A stretch of DNA of 64,000 nt, taken from NCBI GenBank assembly GCA_003342895.1, contig PTFA01000230.1:558001-622000 (forward strand). Direction: 5' to 3'. Position 1 is the first letter of the stretch. Every line of letters begins with the position of its first letter. The notes beneath the pieces were generated by a model that ran no database searches, was not told the DNA's origin, and saw only the letters and a list, made by a program, of their open reading frames with translations. This document shows positions 42,345-55,840 of the stretch, one piece after another. This DNA is from Casuarius casuarius (taxonomy: Eukaryota > Chordata > Aves > Casuariiformes > Casuariidae). The position numbers and the translations under genes were made by a program.

Positions 42345-42389
42345 AAAGAAAAGAAAAGTAAAGAAAAGAAAACAAAAGAGAAGAAAGGA
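42345..42389 (+). repeat. AAAAG-type purine microsatellite
   Basis: Imperfect AAAAG repeat with interruptions (AAAGAAAAGAAAAGTAAAGA and then AAAGAAAACAAAAGAGAAGA) over about 45 bases, all purine apart from single T and C interruptions. Confidence 0.85.
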
Positions 42390-43909
42390 GTTGATATCAA
42401 TAGGGTTTAAGTAGTGATTTAAGTCTTTGGGAGTCACAGCTGTGAAACTTGGTAGTACTTTGGGTAGGCAGCATTTACATTAAATGGTGCATCAAATCCT
42501 TGGTGGTAGAAGCTGGTGTAACACTTTTATTTGAGCAGATGACAGTAGAAGTTGAAAATTAAAAGAGAATTAAATTCATTAATTTTTTTCATTTAGAAAC
42601 CTTAATACTTTGCTGTCTTTTACACAGCTCACTGTAGTATATTCTGTGTGCACCATATGATCTGATGTGCAAACAGCTCTATCTATTTTGAGTTATAATG
42701 ATGCGATTAAAACAGTGTGACCAACATAAAAAGAGGGAAAATGCAAGGACAAATATTAACCTGGCATAGTTTCTAGTAATAATAAAGAACTGTGGTGGGG
42801 GTTAGAAATTATATGAATGCATTTACTGTTCGTGCTGCTTTTCTATAGGCTTGTGCCATTTTGGAGAGGAAGAACTTCAGTGCTCCTTGCTATTTTGATC
42901 CTGTAGGCTCCTCTGACATTTGTTCCAGCTTTGATACTGCTGTGACGGAGCTTCTGATCCTAAGTCTCTTTCCAATACATTTAATGTCCCTGTAGAGAAG
43001 CCAAGTCTGTGATTTGAAGTCTCAGGCTTTGCTTTTAGTTGTGTGTATGTGCTGAAGTGAGGGTCAAGCCACTCTTGCTATGGACAGGATCCTTGTCTCA
43101 GGAACAGTTTCAGTTGGCTCCATTAGCCTTAGCAGGAATACAAGAAATGAAAGCAACTGTAACCGCAGCCTGGTGCCATTTGCCTAGTGTTTTAATGTGT
43201 GAATGTCTGAAAAAAACCCTGCTGATAGAACTCTTAGAAAATATGGTTTTCGTGCCTTTCAGACTTATAGCGGAAAGGTTTTTGTTGAACCTGTTTTCTC
43301 CTTGGGATAATATAAGGAAAAATCAAAGAGAAATAACAGAATACTCATTTTTCTCTTTAGCTCCATAGTTTTAGTTTGGGAAGGAACACAAGTAGTTAAT
43401 CTCATGTAGCCTGTATAATAATAGGCAAGACTACTCAGAGTTCATAAGGGTAAAAAATGCTTAAGTCTAATATGAGAAGTTTCCTATTTCCTGAAATTAC
43501 CAAGACTTGAGAGAAGTGCTGGCTTTGAGAAGCATGTTTGATTCTCTACTTTTATCTTACTCTTTTGCTCTATAACAGAAATACAGTAATAGAAGTAGTT
43601 TTTAAGATGTGACAGTGTACTGCAAATTTGAACATTAAGCTCTCTGTGTGGGCTTGTGTTTAACTCTGATGTTTCATGTTCTGACAGCCCCAGTGACTTT
43701 AAAAAAAACACCGATGATAAATTCCAGGTTGGTTGAACCCACTGTCTGAGCCTTACATCTTAACTTGGGAATAGTGCAGCATTATCAAATTGCACAAGTA
43801 CTTGGGCCCATGCTCAAGAAATGCATGTGTATTTAATAACAGAGAATATTATCTGAAGTCTCATATGGAGTATAATAAGTGGTTATTTTGGACTAAATTT
43901 AATATTTAT

Positions 43910-43945
43910 ATATTTATTTACATATTTATTTACATATTTATTTAC
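43910..43945 (+). repeat. 12-bp tandem repeat, three perfect copies
   Basis: Unit ATATTTATTTAC at 43910-43921, 43922-43933 and 43934-43945 with no mismatch, preceded by a diverged partial copy (AATATTTAT). The unit length is a multiple of three, so a chance + frame reads YIFI repeatedly. I see no reason to regard it as coding. Confidence 0.95.
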
Positions 43946-44407
43946 TTTGAGCCTTTTTGTAGTACTTTCCTTTCTGTTTTTTTCTATTATATATTACCTA
44001 TTGTCTCTCATTCTTAAATAATCACTTTTTGATCAATATAAGTTTTTCTGCTCACACAGATCAATATGGCTGAATATTCACTGAAGTGATATGGTCACGT
44101 TGATTTATGCCAGCTGAAAATCTGGCATAGTATTTCAAGTGATGGTCTGGTAATGAAAGATAAGTCAGCATAATTTGCTTACTTTGGGGAGAAGGCCAGT
44201 ATCAGCAACATACCTTGCTAAAGCTGGTTTCTTCAGTTACTTTTATCACTTTTTATCCAGGCATAGCTCAGTTGTTTCCCGATTTATGATAAGGCCAAAG
44301 GAGAAAGGCATCTTCCATTATTGAAGTTTATTTATTATCAAAGTATGAGGCTACCTGAAAAGCAGAATGTGCTCTGCAGTGGTAGACAGCTACAAGTTGG
44401 CCTTTTT

Positions 44408-44432
44408 AAAAAAATAAAAAATAAAAATAAAG
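44408..44432 (+). repeat. AAATA/AAAAAT microsatellite
   Basis: AAAAAAATAAAAAATAAAAA then TAAAG, an imperfect A-rich repeat of about 25 bases. Confidence 0.8.
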
Positions 44433-44990
44433 CCACATCCAAAAAGCAGGGAAGTGTACACTAGTCACTAGTACAAAGTCGATTATCTCTCTGCAACAGT
44501 CTTGTGCAGCCAGATAATGTAGTGTGCCATAATATAGTGTGTCTTTACTAGAAGGTGTCGAAGAGCTAGTTCGAAAGTCCTGACCTGCCAAGGTCCAGTG
44601 GGTGATCTTGTGCAGAAAGCTAGCTGGACATGTGATATTAGCATTTTTAGATTTTCTTTTTTTTTTAGGTGACATGACTATGGGAAAGAACATAAGAAGC
44701 AAACTCTTTTTTCAGACATTGATAAAATAAGTAATGTGTGAAAGAATACCAGAATGATGAATGGCTAATACGTTTTTTCTTTTGTGAGCAATTACTGTCC
44801 TCGCAAGGCAATATTATGGGAAGCTGGTGCCTAGAGAGTTCCTATTGGTGGTTGAATGTGGCTCCCAGTATTACCGATGTGGGAATGTGTGCCCCATAGC
44901 AATTTTGGAAAGGTATTTCAGTTTGATGAGATGACAGTTTTGACAGTGGAAAAGTGAGGCAATTAGCAAGTCTAGTTTTCAGGAAAGCTG

Positions 44991-45056
44991 GGGCTTGATC
45001 CAAGCCTTTTTGACACCACTGGAAAGATTCCTGTTTTTTTGTTGGGCTCTGGATCT
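44991..45056. mobile_element. Degraded foldback (palindromic) element of old amniote type
   Basis: The left arm GGGCTTGATCCAAGCC (about 44991-45006) pairs with the right arm GGGCTCTGGATC (about 45044-45055) as inverted repeats, around a centre with TTGACACCACTGGAAAGATT and CCTG. This resembles a dispersed palindromic repeat that I remember from reptile and bird genomes (GATCCAAAGCCC arms, centre with CAATGGAAAGACTCCCATTG). I do not know its library name with certainty. Possibly a non-autonomous DNA element fossil. Confidence 0.5.
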
Positions 45057-46144
45057 CACTGATATCTTTTTTTCTGAGTAAGAAAACAAACTACTTGTTG
45101 ACAATGTCATTTGTTTCTTCCCAGACAAGCCCTTACTTTTTTCTCCTTAGAAGCATAAGAAGTTTTCTCAGATTTACAAGATGTGTCTTTGGATGTCTGA
45201 GATCAACTCTCCGATTTGGTTAACCACTTCATTGCTTGCCTCATCTGATCTTTATCTACCAAGATGTACAAACATGTACAGCATGTTTTCTGACACAGTG
45301 CAACAGAAGTTTTGTTTGTTTTTTTCTGTTAGTTTTTTTTCCTGAATAATAGATGCTTTGTCTCCACACATGACATCACTGTTTAGATCATTCAGTGGGG
45401 AATTTTTATTTGCTGATACCAACTCTGGTAAAGCAATTGTCATCAGACCATTGCCGTATAGCCAGAGGGAAAGGATACAACTGCTCAATTCTGTGCTCTC
45501 TCTCTCAGCCAGGAAGGAAATGGCTAGGTGTTAGATTGCAGGCTGAAGGTTGTCAAAGTACAAGTAGTAAAAGTAAAATGTAAAGAAATCATGATTTGAA
45601 GAGAATGTGCTCTTTGCTTTTACTGTATGTCTGGATCACTGTTTTGCCAGGAGCAAGGGGGTAAGGGGTTCCACCATTAGCTGTAAATATGTTTCAATGT
45701 CTTTTGAATTCATGTATTTTGTTGTTCCTTTTTTTTCTTCTGACAAATTTTCAGTCTCCCTTTTTTCTCTTTTTCATAGAAGGAGCAGTAGCAGATGGTG
45801 ACATCTGCTAGGAACTTTAACAAAAAATCCCTACAGTGTGACAGCTGTTCTTCTGCATCTCCTATAAAGAAAGGTAGCCAACATCTGCCACATTTCCCGT
45901 TCTCATTTCTTTGGTCAAGGAAATTAATTGCTAGTCTCCTTACATATGTTCTGTGCGAGAGGAGCTGATCAACCTAATACCATTGGAAATACTAAGGGCT
46001 TGTGCCGGTGCTATTTTGTAAATTTAGGCCTATGAGGGATGTGAGAGTATAAAATTTGCCAGGCAGGGCTGTGTACCTTTCATTTAATACCAAGTTTCCC
46101 AACCCACAAGTATATCTGGATAGCAAAAGTCAGCAGGGTGTTGT

Positions 46145-46335
46145 GTCTTGCTGACTCCTTGCTGAATGAGAAAAATGCGAGCTGATTAGTATTATCAGGG
46201 ATCATCTGCCTAGCATATTGAAAACTTGATGGCGAGGTACCGTGGCCAATGTAAAAGGAGTTACTCAGCCAGTCGTGTGCTCTGGAGCAGCCAAGATCAT
46301 TTCATGCTTTTTAATTTGCATGTTTGAACAGAGAA
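46145..46335. promoter_or_regulatory. Motif-dense unique stretch, possible enhancer
   Basis: Contains a MAF-type TGCTGAC at 46149-46155, GAGCTGATTAGTATTATCAG (homeodomain core) near 46180-46198 and a perfect POU octamer ATTTGCAT at 46314-46321. It is unique sequence with some CpGs (GCGAGC, GGCGAGGTACCGTGG). The octamer is an exact match, but single motifs occur by chance, and conservation across birds is the needed evidence. Confidence 0.22.
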
Positions 46336-49300
46336 AGCATGCAGTGTCCTGAAGACATACATTCTTACTGGCTTTTTCTCCCTGCTGTGAGACTGATCCT
46401 GCTAAGTGATCCATGCAGGTGTTTTCTTTATCTATACATGCAGTCAAATGTCAGTGGGGATAAATACACTCATTAGGGTCTACTTGTACAGATGGATTTG
46501 CAGGAATATTGACTGTAGTAATAGGAGAATTGCATCAGTTCTTTTACCTAGGTACATGTGATTTTCTATGAATAGGATCTGACCTTACGAAATAAGTAAA
46601 TTTGGTGAATTCTTCTGATGTTGAGCCTGATACTGACTAACTGCATAGTACTACTTAGCGCACATCACAATATAAGAAGGAAATTTTTGTGTGTATGTCT
46701 AATTTATATGTTGCTAATAATTCATCTTAATCTTGAGTTCCAGTATCACTTTTCTAGGACTGGCCAATACTTATATATGAAGGCAATGCAGTCATGCCAA
46801 AATATGAGTGCACTTGCCTTCTGTGAGACTGTGTTTTAAAAGCGGCACCATACCTCTGAAATAAGAACTAAATTCTAACAACACTTCTGCATGTGTTTCG
46901 CTTTGGGCATACACGTGGTCCAGGTCAGTGCCAGGGAACTTGTCACATATGGGAAATAAGCAATCACATAAATGAACTGAACCGGGATCTAATTTTGTTT
47001 CTTGAGTGAGTCACTGATAAAGGAAGGTGTTGTGTTGAACAGTCTAATTACTGAAATCCTTTTGATTCTATCTTTGCAACAATACTTTGTGGGAACCCTT
47101 CCGATCTCTTAAATTTTTTGTTTTTCTTTTCAATCTTGAAGTAGCCCTGACTCTATACTTATGTATCTGATATATTTTTGTGGGGCCTATCACCAGTTTA
47201 TCTAAATAGTTATGGATATAGTTAAGTAATTTCTTGCCTGTGGGTTTAGATTTTTGGAACAGCTGCATTCGCAAGCCAAATCTCTCCTTGAGCAAATTAT
47301 TATCTTATCAGATGCATCTTCTTGTCATTAAATCATGTGCTCCCTTATGGCTTAGTCCATGTTGAGAAGAAAGTACATTACAGTTTCTGCTATTTCCCAT
47401 GATTGATTTTGACTTTTTTTTTTACTTTAAAAAAAAAATCGAAGCACCAGCACAGCTTACAAAATGTTAAATCTACTAAGTTTAGAAAACCTTGCCATGT
47501 AGTTCTTAACATTTCTTGAGTTACATTAGCAGATGTCAGTGTTACGTTTTCTTAAACTGAGAGTTTGCAAACTTTTTTTCATTGCCCTTACTGGATCATT
47601 AGGGGTGAGTAAAAGAAATGGTCTGGATACAGGGTGATTCTCTCAGGCTCCAGTAACTGATGAGTAGGAGACTATGCATGAATGATGCGCCCCAGTCTGC
47701 TGCTGCCCCAGACCACGGCTCCATTGGAATTCACCCTGAGCTGCTGCACGTGAGATGTTTTCTGAAGGAAACCAATTCGGCTGGCAGATAACACCTTATC
47801 TTAAATGCATGGTTAAGTCATGGCCCAGGTGTACTCAGAGCCTAGGACAAGAGAGCACACTGCAGGGCTCCTTTTCGCCAGACATGGCGACTCAGCCATG
47901 GTCAACCACTTCTCTATTTGTTGTTTTTGTCACTTCATTTCTTTGCCATTGTTCTTGCAGTTGCATCTGCCCAGTTATTTTGTTCTTTTGTGACTTGCTC
48001 ACATCTTCTCCTGCATGTTTTCCTCAAATTTAAATAATGTCATTGTCTTTATGAAGTACAGTCAGGGACAAGAAAGGAAAAAATCACACAGAGCAAAGGT
48101 CTCATTATTGCAAGAAATATGTTGCACAAATGAATCTAGTTTACATCGTTCATATTCCATAAGTAATAAATATTTAATATTTTTTCATTGTTATTGTAGT
48201 AATTATTTTCTAAACTTCTGATATCATTAATAAAGACTATGTCTTGCTATGTTTGTTAGCATAAATCCTCTTGAATATGTGCATTTCTGTTCTGCCTTCT
48301 TCCTAGTGTATAAGCCAGTATCAGTGATGTCAGGTTTCCCTGAGGAGTGTGAAATTAGAAATTGCGCACTGCTTCGCATCTTCAGAGTGCTGTGTATCAC
48401 TGCAGAGCAGTTACTAAGAACGTGAGACTTGTGGACCAGATTCTGCAGCACTTATGTTTTTGGGTGGCTTTTGTTTGGGCATCTTCTGCCAGATGGAGAA
48501 ACTTGAAAGCGAGGTCATACACACAGCTTGTATGCATACAATATTGACTTACTGCTAATAAACACAGCAGTTGCCTGGGACAAGTTTGCTGTTACCCCAA
48601 GCATTACTATGCTGTCATACCTAGGCAGAGTCATCCAAAGAGTGCCTGCTGGCCAGTCAGTCATGGTGGGGAAACATCAGCTCTCATTGCTCCTTGCAGC
48701 AGGCTTCCGATGCTTTGCCTCTTCTCTTAGAGTTTTTATATATTTTCTTGTCAGTGCTTTTTTTTCTGTAGTCCTTGGAGAATTTCATCTTTACGCTAGC
48801 TAACTGTTGCTAGCTAGCATGGATTCAGCAGTCTATAGTTCCTCTGGCTTTTTTACTCTCTTTATCTTGCATGGTTCAGTAGCCTACAGGTTCTCCCACT
48901 TGTCAGCTAAGTGATGGCTGCATCTCCTGATTAGCTTCTTTCAGTAAAACTAGTTCAAGGCAACATTTCTGTTATACAAGCTCTTCTGTTGTCACCTTGA
49001 GGACAGTTCATGCAGGAATGGTCCTGACAGTATTGCCAGTATCATCCATTGATTACTGTTTCTGACAGGACTACCTTTTAAGAGAGACTCTCTCCATCAG
49101 GCACTTGGCTTTTGGGGGGATTATGGTACCACTCAATTCACTTTTTTGTAACTTGTCTCTTGCCCTCTCAGCTAAAGCAACTGGATTACTTCTGAGCCAC
49201 CATTTTCCTTGTATACTGTAGAGATTTTTCACAATCTTTTAGGCACTTTATGGTGGCAAACAAAGAGCAAGAACTATAGTGACCAGGTAAGAAAAAGTGA

Positions 49301-49794
49301 CTTCTGACATAGATTGTTATCCTTTCTGCAGCAATGCAGTGGCTGCCATGCCACAGCCACAAATACCAGGCCATCCTTTTATCTGAAACATTTTCTGAGT
49401 AGTTTCAGTGCCCCGTTTTCTCTGAAATAGCTCTCCCAAAGAGAGACAGAGGTTATACTTCTCACTCAGAACTCTACTTAAATTTTCTTATATAATTTTT
49501 AAGTTATTTTAAAAGTAGATCAATTAAAAGTGCATATTGTTGTGAGAAAGACATTTGAAATTAACCCACTCAATAATTTAATATATGGGAAACTGAAAAG
49601 AGATACTCTTTTAAATCACAGTAAGCCATCACCATCAGTGGCTCAAAAGCAGCTGCAGAAGGAAATGTCAGCTGACTATTCCTCAAAAAGTCTGCAAGAT
49701 TCATTAAAAACAAATAAACGAAAAATTGAACATCATCCGATATCACCTCTGCAAATATTTGTAATCTGGTGGGATCTTATGACAGAGTCATAGG

Positions 49795-49912
49795 AAGGTG
49801 AGCTACTTTAACCAAGGTCAGAGAGCAGGTTAGGGCCAGAGCCTTTGGTCAGAGTTTGGTTTGAACTTGAGAACAAGAATTTTTCTATCTTGCTACACTA
49901 AGTCATCACTAA
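49795..49912 (+). mobile_element. MIR-type SINE remnant, sense
   Basis: ACTTTAACCAAGGTCAGAGA, GCAGGTTAGGGCCAGAGCC, TTTGGTTTGAACTTGAGAAC and a TCTATCTTGCTACACTAAGT end follow the order of the 3' half of MIR (CTTGCCCAAGGTCACACAGC, AGTGGCAGAGCC, GGATTCGAACCCAGG, ACCACTATGCTATACTG). A small insertion lies in the middle. Such elements predate birds, which fits the divergence. Confidence 0.62.
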
Positions 49913-50570
49913 AAGTTCCCAGGAAGGTGTGTGTAAAAAAAATGAAGCAAAGAACACACACATACGCACACCTCACGTGTATGGCTAGTTTGATTTCAGA
50001 CTGTTGAACGCACAGATTGGTATACGTACTTTTGGTGCATGAAAGACCTGTATTTGCAGTCAAAACCTGATCACTTTGAAAACAGCTGGGACAGACTGCT
50101 CATTTGTGGCAGTCTTATTCATCTAATCGCGAGTATATTTTGAGCCTATTTTAATCTCTCTGTTATGATGACTTTTTGCAGTATATACTGTCACTTAAAT
50201 GTGCTTCCAATGCTGATCAATTTGTGCACAACTGTACTAAAATATTTCCTTTTCAAGGATCTGCCTTTCATTAGACACTTAAAATTCAAAAGCTGTTCTA
50301 CTAAATTGTTAGGTGCCAATTAAAAAATGGAAGCTATGTCCAAAAGTGTGAGAATTCACAAACAGTGAATGGTGAATGGGGTATTTACTGATTGGGTCAC
50401 TGTCATATCCATCAGGAGATAGATTGAGAACATTTACCAAAAATTTTAAAATAAAATCATAGTTATCCCAAGACTAGCTGGTGTGAGTCTGGAAAATTCA
50501 GAGTTCATTTTAGTCTTAAAAAGAAATCCAGATGAGATGAGAGAAATATCAGTAATGAGCACAAACATTT

Positions 50571-50591
50571 AGCTTTTTTTTAAAAAAAGCT
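50571..50591. repeat. Short perfect inverted repeat
   Basis: AGCTTTTTTT, one T, AAAAAAAGCT: a 10-base perfect palindrome arm pair, followed by another GCTTTTTTAAAA that extends pairing options. It is probably an A/T-run by-product. A terminator role is not expected in an RNA polymerase II intron. Confidence 0.8.
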
Positions 50592-53500
50592 TTTTTAAAA
50601 CAGCTGCTTTACAGTTATAAATCCTCTTTGTGTTTGTTGTTTTGATGCCTTTCTCTGCCCCCCATAGTCTCAGTCAGTGGCAAGCAGGTATATTTATCAG
50701 GGACATTTGAGTTGTCTGGCGTGCTATGTACTCACACTGAATTTCTCTTTGCTGCCCTCCCTCTTTAAAAAATAATACAAGGTCTCCTTTTACCCTTACT
50801 GTACTTCTTGAAGATAAATGGAGAGGTTGTGCACTTTCTGAGGACAGAAGCAGTCCTTAGGCTTCCCAACATTTGTGTAATTATTGAAAACAGAGTAAGT
50901 TGAAAGTAATTCTGCATTTCAGTGCTTTGTTGATCAGATACTAGGGACATATTTAGTTTTAAACACTTAACTGAAGTGCTGTCGAATCTAGAGTAAAGCT
51001 AATCATGTGACTAAACCAGCTATTTGAGCTTGCAAATACTCATGTTTTTGCTTCTATTTGCTTGTACAAATTAGGTGTGAACTATTGCATAGGTCTGTCA
51101 TTGAAAATTAGGCTAATAATTGCTAGCTTTAATATCTATTTTTCAGCAGGAAGCTGACTTTCTTTTTTTGAAATTCTTGCATTGATTTTGTTTGATAACC
51201 TCTAGATATGTCATAAGGAAAGCAAGAAATGGTAGAAGTGTTCTCCTGTCACATATTTAATAGGTGTTTGGGGATAGACTAGTGCTAGCAGGGTGATTTA
51301 CTATCATGCTCTTTTGGGTTAGTTGTTCAGGAGTCATGGTCAAACCTCTGCCCTCTGTGGAGTCTACAACTTGGCAGTGTATGTGCTTCTCCATTTTTGA
51401 GTTGCAGAATGTGCAGCTACATGTCCTGGGCCATAAACCTGCTCAAATACACTGAGATCCTCAAGTGATTTGAATCACCTAAGCTCAAGGAAGGTCAGGT
51501 TTTTATTGCTTAATCAAATTAATTCAATCTCTTCAGTTATTTTCCTGCTAAACGTGCGCCAGTAGCACTTGAATCCTGAACACATTCATTGTGAATTTCA
51601 CAGGGAGTGAGTAGTAGAAGTCACTCTGACTTTTAGTGAAAATGCTATGCTTGTGTTATTTGGTGTAGAAAGTTGCTCCATGCCTCCCCTTTATATTTGA
51701 TATGCCTTCATGGAAATGCTAGTGTTCCTACTCTTAAAAGAATATCTTTCCATGGAGTTTGGCATGCTGTAGTATCACAGTTCTTGCTGCCTTCAGATTC
51801 ATGGTTTCCATTTACAGGACTGTTCAAGTTTCAGTACTGTCTTCTAAAACAGTTTTAACATTCTCAAAGTCTTGACCATTTCTTTAAGTCATACTCAATG
51901 GATACCAGCTAACTGGTGTTTAGTTGACATCTTCAGGTGAGGATGCTACTGAATGAATCCATTAACCAGGAAAATGAGCATATGGTAAAGGTAATATGCA
52001 TTTCTCTTTAAACATGTTCAAGTTTCACATGGAAAAAATGCAGCGCATATTATTACATTCCTTTTTAGTGTTAGCAGATTTAATGGCAAGGGTTTTTTTC
52101 TCCCCACGGACCTTGCAATATTTAATAAAAACATTTAGAGCAAGGCTGGTGTAAGAATAACTCAGGCAGTGAACTTGAAAGCTTCATTTTATATAACAAC
52201 AACAGTAGGCAAATGCTGTCTTTGGTGTCTAATTCAGTAGGTGGTGGTGCTGGTGTTACTAAAGAACCAGCAACAGTTTTCATCGTGTTGGTGAATCTAA
52301 ATCCATTGGCAAGTAGTGTTAGGAAGCTAACAAACCAACAAATAATAGGTCATTTTTAAATTTATACTTATGTCTCATCTTTAAGATGCTGTGTCATTTT
52401 AAGAAAAGCATCACCACTTAAACTGTGTTTAAAGGAAAAGTAACTTCTTTGTTGTGAAATCATGGGATGAAGCAATTCTAGGTTTGAGTTAATCAGTGTG
52501 CTGCAGTTACTGCACAACTTTGGTCTACTTGCAAGTAAGTGAAGTGTCTGTTGTCACTTTGGTACTGCAGGTTCCTTGTGGGTTTGGTGCTGTAGTGACA
52601 TCATCTGGTTTTCCATCACATTTGTAGACAATGAAAACCAGGCATCAGCACCCACAGAGGAACCCACAGAGTCGTCTGGGCATGTTATTCATTTTTTCCA
52701 AAATTATGTACGTGTGTGAGTATGTGTCTTATGCTTGAAAATGATTGCCTGTACATGAAAGTCTGGTGAAGGAAATAGTACATTCAGTAAAATTTACTGC
52801 AAAACTGGAATAAATCACGGTTCTGTGTATGTGTTGCCTACCTTGATCATATACCTGAGGGTTCATTAAAACTTCGTGTTGCTTTTACTGGTTAAGTCAG
52901 GTAGTTTAATGTTTAATATTTATTAATATAAGTCTCAGTATTGAAGAAAAAAACTCTGAAAGATTTAACACATTTTAAAATATGCTTTTCTTCTAGAATG
53001 CTAAGAAGGAAACATTTAGAGTATTAATATCAACTTGGATACTGTTTATTTAACCTTGGTTAAATCTGGAGACAGAATAATTTTGGATCTGTAGAATTCT
53101 TTTTTAACTGCGCCTTCTGTACAGTTTGTTCTTTTACTGGCTTGATGCAGCATATATCATTTTTACCTTGTTGACTTTTCTGGTTTTTGATTATTGGAGA
53201 AGATAGGGAACAATTTCACCTCATAAACAAGTTACGAACAAATCCTTTTAAAAAAAATTATTCTGGTAGACTGTGCAAATTTAATTATAAAACTCTGAAA
53301 CTAAACTTAAACTAAACAGAAGTGTAAAAAATGCAATTGTAATGCTTGGAGAGATACTAACAAACCATTCAGCATTATATTACATATTTTAAAAGGGTTT
53401 TATTTGCCTATTTTGTGTTTTTAGCAAGTGTATTTTCTAAGTAATGCTGTCATTTTCTTTCCAAGCTATTGCACATGCTTACTGTAGAATTACCTGGGAT

Positions 53501-55815
53501 CCTACAGAATACAATCTCCATAGCAGTCTTATTCCTTCAGATTTCACTGTACATCTTTTTTCACGTTTCTATTATTATCATTAAAACTGTTTTCAGATGC
53601 AGTATTTAACATCACATACCAGATCTCCATTTGTAGATCACATTTATGTTATTTTATTCACATTTGTGTGAGCTTTCTTTCAATATACTTTTGTTTCAAA
53701 AGAAAGATTTCATGAATATCTGCTGATTTATCCATAGTACCAAATCTAAATTTACCCCTTAATTTTGTTGGACCCACAAAAGTAAGTTTTTGTGTCATTT
53801 GAAGGACTGTCATTTTATTTAGTTTGCTGCTTTTTCAGAGTAATCTAGGTTAAAATAAAGATTTGTTTTCCAAGAACACTTCTCCCTAAGAATCCAAACT
53901 TTCTGTTTCTTGACAATGTTCGAACCAAGCTCCTCTGAATCCAGTATTCCTCGATGTAACCACCATTTCCCTATGCTTTCCACACTAACTTTGTCTTTTT
54001 CTTTTCATTATGCCTTGCTTGAAATGGATTAAGGCAAATACCTCTTATTGTTCAATAGTGTATCCAAAAAGAAATGCTTATGCATCTGCATGCCGCAGTG
54101 AGTTCTTGCTGAATTTTTCTGCTTTTTATTGCACAGGAACATTCAGATTTTTCAAAGCACTATGAGGCATACATATTAAAAGGACTGACATTTTACAGAA
54201 TTCTTTAGAGAAAGAAACATGACATTAAGAAATTGTTTAAAGAGATCATGGTAATTCCCTAGTTCTAAAAGCAGAACTTGTCAACTATGTGATGATGTAG
54301 GCGGTAGTTACCTGGACATGTTGGTTTAACCTCATTTCCTTTTACTCTAAAATACATGTTTATGAGAAAACTGCTAAGTTAAATATAATTCATTTAAAAA
54401 TGAATTAAAAATTCTATTTCCTGAAGTACAGGAACATGGAGTTTTGATACTTAAAAATGTCAATATTTGAAAAAAGTAAAATAGTATGAAGAACCTGTAA
54501 ATGGTTTGGTTCAGATCTGATTTGTATCAGTACATTTTGGTCAGGTCAGTAATGATTTAACTGCCTCAGTATGTCCGATTCTGTTCAAGCTGAAAAATAA
54601 AATGTTTTGAAATGTAAAGTTCATGTGATAAGGAGGCTTCTTCTGGGATATTTTCTGTTAAATAATTATTCTGATCCACTAATCAGAAGTGTTTTCTTTT
54701 TTATTCTGTTCGGGATTAGGTTCAACAAAGACTTCAAAATAACTGTTCAGATTCAGTTCACATTTGAGAAAAAATAACAATTCAAACAATTTCAACTTCT
54801 GATTCAGTCTGACTCTATGGGAAAAAAACAAACAGCTTTTTCATAATTTGATGCTGTTTAGTTACATTGTGCTTTTTACTTTGCTTGGATAAGTTGCTTT
54901 ATTTCTGTTGTACTATACTTCGTGACTGGCATGCAAGAATACAGTGCTACAATGTTTGACTAACAAATAATGTCAGGGAATATGTTGATCCAAGGAAAAA
55001 GTTCTTATTGGGATTAAAATAAATTGTGGGAATAATCTCTATTGATTTGATATTAAGTTGAAGTAGTTTGGAGAGAGCTTATGTTTGTGTCTAGATCAAC
55101 ATGATGATGTACATTTTAGAAGATCGGGGAAACATGGGTATTAAAAATAAAAAAGGGAGAGAAGGATGGGGGTGAGTATGCAGTGTAACAGTACAAAATC
55201 TGAATCTTGAACCTGCATTTTTATAACCTTGTCACCATATAAGTTGGTTAAAGAAAGTACTTTGTCATGAGTAAAATACTGAATTCCACTGAAACTCTTG
55301 AGAATAATTTAAGAATTTAACTTCATTTTAGTAAGCTGATATGCCTATAGTGCTGGCTACTTTTAAATCCTTCAGCAAATATTTTTGTCATGTTTAAGTT
55401 TATTATTTCTGTATAATTACTCAGCATTTGATTTCTTTTTCCTTTTCAGTACCTTGGGTTTTTTTAATTGGTGGATGAGATGTTAAGGAGAGTTATTTCT
55501 TTAGTGGCCTGTTCTAGGCTATGCAGAAACATGATTAAGAAGCTCCTTTTCTCTGATGTGTTACATTTTTATGATTTTAAAAGAAATAAATGGATCGAGG
55601 GCTTAAAGATTTACTATAATTTTATCCATGTGTACTTGCAAAGCGTGGATGATACTGATTGGTGTTATTCAATGTGTCACAAGCTGGCTTCATTGGGAAT
55701 CTGCACAGTTGTGACACTCAGCAGCTCAGAAGATTATGTTGTAAAGAGTTTATATTGTACCCTTTTCCAGAATTATGTCATACTCACTATTAGTACTGTG
55801 CATGGGCATAGGAAG

Positions 55816-55840
55816 AACAAAAAAAAAGAAAAAAAAAAGA
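55816..55840 (+). repeat. A-rich run
   Basis: AACAAAAAAAAAGAAAAAAA AAGA type sequence of about 25 bases. It ends a chance 126-codon + frame with a Lys-rich tail, which argues that the frame is not a real protein. Confidence 0.8.

Noticed and set aside
48800..48825. GCTAGCTAACTGTTGCTAGCTAGC inverted repeat
   Set aside because: Short, and made of the common GCTAGC palindrome. No target duplication or element around it.
49530..49793. 87-codon hydrophilic + frame (Lys/Ser/Gln-rich)
   Set aside because: Non-ATG start, only one late internal Met, adjoins a MIR remnant and resembles no family I know. A good donor-like GGTGAGCT follows the stop, but no acceptor is convincing.
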